Below are positions 62,100 to 64,000 of a stretch of 64,000 nt of DNA, one piece after another. Position numbers and translations under genes: made by a program. The stretch is taken from positions 372,001 to 436,000 of the forward strand of contig NZ_JAIUIE010000002.1 of the NCBI RefSeq assembly GCF_020165495.1. The letters are read 5' to 3'. This DNA comes from Mesorhizobium sp. BR1-1-16 (GTDB taxonomy: Bacteria; Pseudomonadota; Alphaproteobacteria; Rhizobiales; Kaistiaceae). A model generated the notes under the pieces. That model saw only the letters and a list, made by a program, of their open reading frames with translations, did not search any database and was not told where the DNA came from. How positions within the stretch are numbered: the stretch's first letter is position 1; every line of letters starts with the position of its first letter.

Positions 62100-63023
62100 T
62101 CAGGCCGCGATCCGCCTGCGCGAGGAGAGCATCAGCGCCAACACCGTCACCACGAACGGGATCGAGTGGATCACCTCACCCGGCACCTGGGGCAGGATGC
62201 CGGGCAGCGCGATCGACAGGGCTTCGAAGGCGCCGAACAGCACCGCCGCGATCGCGGTTCCGACCGGATGCCGCCGTCCGAGCAGCACGGCGCCGAGCGC
62301 GATGAAGCCACGGCCGGCGGTCATGTCGCGCGTGAAGCCGACGAAGTTGAACATCGCGAGCTGGGCACCGCCGAGGCCGGCGAGCGCGCCGGACGCGATC
62401 AGGCCATAGGTGCGCAGCCGGTTCGGCGAGATGCCCGCCGCCTCGGCAGCCGCCGGATATTCGCCGACGGCGCGGAACCGCAATCCCTCGGGCGTGCGAT
62501 AGAGGAAATACCAGATCGCGAAAACGAGGAAGGCCGCGAGCCAGGTCAGATAGGAATGGCCCGAGAACATCTGCGTCAGAACCGGGCCGATACCGGGGAT
62601 GGCGTTCAGGAAGGAAAGGTCGAGCGCCGGGATCGCCTTGGAAGGCAGGTTGATCGAGGTGCCCTTGTCGCCGCCGGTCGCATAGTTAAGCACGGTGACC
62701 GTGCCGCCTGCTGCGACGATGTTGACGGCGAAGCCGACAAGGATCACGTCTGCCTTGAAGCGGAGATGGAACAGCGCCATCAGCGCGCCGAGCATTCCGC
62801 CAACGGCAATGCCGGCGAGCACGCCGACATACCAGGGCGCATAGGCCGAGACGATGACCGAGGTCAACGCGCCGATCAGCATCATGCCTTCGAGCGCGAC
62901 GTTGAGCGAGCCGACGAGGTCGGAAAGGAGGCCGCCGAGCGAGGCGAAGAGGACCGGCGTCGTCGTGCGGATCACCGCGGCGACGAAGGCGGCCGAAAGG
63001 ATGGTCTCGATGATGGCGTTCAT
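62100..63023 (-). CDS. ABC transporter permease, nucleoside type (NupQ/YufQ-like)
   Basis: A 307-residue permease of the branched-chain/ribose type. The N-terminal FVAAVIRTTTPVLFASLGGLLSDLVGSLNVALEGMMLIGAL is characteristic of the second permease of BmpA-dependent nucleoside transporters; RFRAVGEYPAAAEAAGISPNRLRTYGLIASGALAGLGGA and GRGFIALGAVLLGRRHPVGT are further family blocks. It overlaps the upstream permease gene by 4 bases. The ATPase and binding protein are presumably encoded beyond the right edge. Confidence 0.93.
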   Translation of the reverse strand: MNAIIETILSAAFVAAVIRTTTPVLFASLGGLLSDLVGSLNVALEGMMLIGALTSVIVSAYAPWYVGVLAGIAVGGMLGALMALFHLRFKADVILVGFAVNIVAAGGTVTVLNYATGGDKGTSINLPSKAIPALDLSFLNAIPGIGPVLTQMFSGHSYLTWLAAFLVFAIWYFLYRTPEGLRFRAVGEYPAAAEAAGISPNRLRTYGLIASGALAGLGGAQLAMFNFVGFTRDMTAGRGFIALGAVLLGRRHPVGTAIAAVLFGAFEALSIALPGILPQVPGEVIHSIPFVVTVLALMLSSRRRIAA

Positions 63024-64000
63024 GTCGAGGGGGCTCGCGCGGCGGCAGATCCGCCCATGATGCGGTTGAGAAAGGCGCGACCCGGAAGCGTGAAGGACGA
63101 GGCGACGAGCAGGATGACAATGCCCTGCACGATGCCGATCACCTCCGCCGGAACGTCGGTGCGATAGCCCATCAGCGCGGCGCCCTGGCGGAGATAGCCA
63201 TAGCCGAGCGCGACGAAGGGAATGGCGAGCGGCCGGTTGCGCGCCACGATGGCGATCAGGATGCCTTCGAAGGACAGGCCGCCTTCAAAGCCGACAACGA
63301 TCTTGCCGAAGCCCTGGCCCTGGACATACAGCGCGCCGAGCAAGCCACCGATCGCGCCCGAGGCCGTCATCGCGCTGACCATGATGAAGTTGGAGCGGAT
63401 GCCGGAATAGGCCGCGAAACGGGCGTTGTGACCGGTGAGGCGGAGCCGCAGGCCCCATGCCGTCCGGTAGAGCAGGAACCAGACGATGGCCACGGAGCCG
63501 AGGGCGAGGATGACGCCGAGATCGATGCGCGTGTGCTGAACGAAAGCCGGGTAGACCGCGCTGCGGGGGAACCCCTCCGAGGCGGTGAGGCCGCTTTTCG
63601 GCGAGGCGAGATAAAGGCGCAGGATGAGGTTGGCGACGTCGTAGGCGATGTAGTTCAGCATCAGCGACGAGACGATCTCGTTCGCATTGAGCTTCGCCTT
63701 GGCATAGCCGGGGATGAAGCCGAGGAAGGCGCCGGCGAGCATGGCGGCCAGCGCACCGAGCGGGATCGAGACCCAGGACATACCGAGCGGCGAAAGCGCG
63801 ATCGCGGCAGCGATCGTGCCGCCGGCATAGACCTGGCCCTGGACGCCGAGCGCGAACTGCCGGGCCTGGAAGACGAGGCTGAAGGCGAGGCCAGCCAGTG
63901 CGAGCTTCGCCGAATCGTCGATCCAGTTGCCGATCGTGCGTTTCGACGACAGTGGGCCGGCGATGAAGGTGTTGAAGGTCTCGAAGGGTGTCTTGGACGC
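63020..64000 (-). CDS. ABC transporter permease, nucleoside type (NupP/YufP-like), 5' end outside window
   Basis: The frame is open through the right edge of the window, adding 73 residues upstream of the internal ATG at 63781; the true start lies outside. The visible upstream part (KTPFETFNTFIAGP, then DDSAKLALAGLAFSLVFQARQFALGVQGQ) matches this family, followed by KAKLNANEIVSSLMLNYIAYDV and the late GFEGGLSFEGILIAIVARNRPLAI. The C-terminus ends with a short Arg/Ala tail after GIVILLVASSFTLPG. It forms the transport channel with the permease at 62100-63023. Confidence 0.93.
   Translation of the reverse strand, partial: ASKTPFETFNTFIAGPLSSKRTIGNWIDDSAKLALAGLAFSLVFQARQFALGVQGQVYAGGTIAAAIALSPLGMSWVSIPLGALAAMLAGAFLGFIPGYAKAKLNANEIVSSLMLNYIAYDVANLILRLYLASPKSGLTASEGFPRSAVYPAFVQHTRIDLGVILALGSVAIVWFLLYRTAWGLRLRLTGHNARFAAYSGIRSNFIMVSAMTASGAIGGLLGALYVQGQGFGKIVVGFEGGLSFEGILIAIVARNRPLAIPFVALGYGYLRQGAALMGYRTDVPAEVIGIVQGIVILLVASSFTLPGRAFLNRIMGGSAAARAPST

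Overview
The window reads as one continuous stretch of a G+C-rich alphaproteobacterial chromosome, most likely a member of the Hyphomicrobiales (rhizobia-like). The support is a rhizobial-style phn C-P lyase locus, a two-ATPase CUT1 sugar ABC transporter with an associated small membrane protein, a PACE transporter, an amino acid:[carrier protein] ligase of the type studied in Bradyrhizobium and Agrobacterium, and a TTAA-N7-TTAAC CtrA-type site. Genus assignment is not possible from this sequence alone. Genes are tightly packed, many overlapping by 4 bases (ATGA). I saw no tRNA, rRNA, CRISPR array, insertion sequence or prophage.

Layout. 1-1058: 3' part of an EAL phosphodiesterase. 1089-14512: two divergent glycogen operons, glgX1-glgA1 on the minus strand and glgP-glgB-glgC-glgA2-glgX2 on the plus strand. 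Together they supply ADP-glucose synthesis, chain elongation, branching, phosphorolysis and debranching, with synthase and debranching enzyme each present twice. 14542-14976: a PACE efflux protein. 15105-28654: a long minus-strand run, read from right to left as wecG-like transferase, GT4, flippase, tandem alpha/beta hydrolase, GH5, GT4, then carrier protein, acyl-CoA dehydrogenase homologue, amino acid:carrier protein ligase, DUF1839 and GH2. 28955-33394: a Wzz/GumC-like chain-length protein, a Wzy-like polymerase and an acyltransferase-3.

The 15-33 kb block is the most unusual part. An exopolysaccharide locus is joined to a non-ribosomal amino-acid activation module: a class II synthetase homologue charges a small phosphopantetheine carrier protein. 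The companion genes look suited to modify the aminoacyl thioester (a dehydrogenase homologue that appears to lack the usual Glu base) and to transfer it (DUF1839, which shows a Cys/His/Asp pattern like papain-fold acyltransferases). My proposal is that the locus makes an amino-acid-decorated glycan or glycoconjugate. This is an inference from gene context and motifs.

33499-45637: a complete-looking phosphonate uptake and C-P lyase system (hexapeptide acetyltransferase, phnCDEE, phnF, phnGHIJ, GNAT, phnKLMN) with a recognisable Pho box and a PhnF operator; phnP is not present in the window. 45615-49302: GNAT, SDR, LysR and an exported nucleoside hydrolase. 49313-61704: a carbohydrate catabolic operon (two TIM-barrel isomerases, Gfo/Idh dehydrogenase, cupin, PEP-hydrolase-like protein, Tm-1-like protein) divergent from a TetR gene and a six-gene sugar ABC transporter. 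61740-64000: a RhaM-type mutarotase behind two nucleoside-type ABC permeases, the last cut by the window edge.
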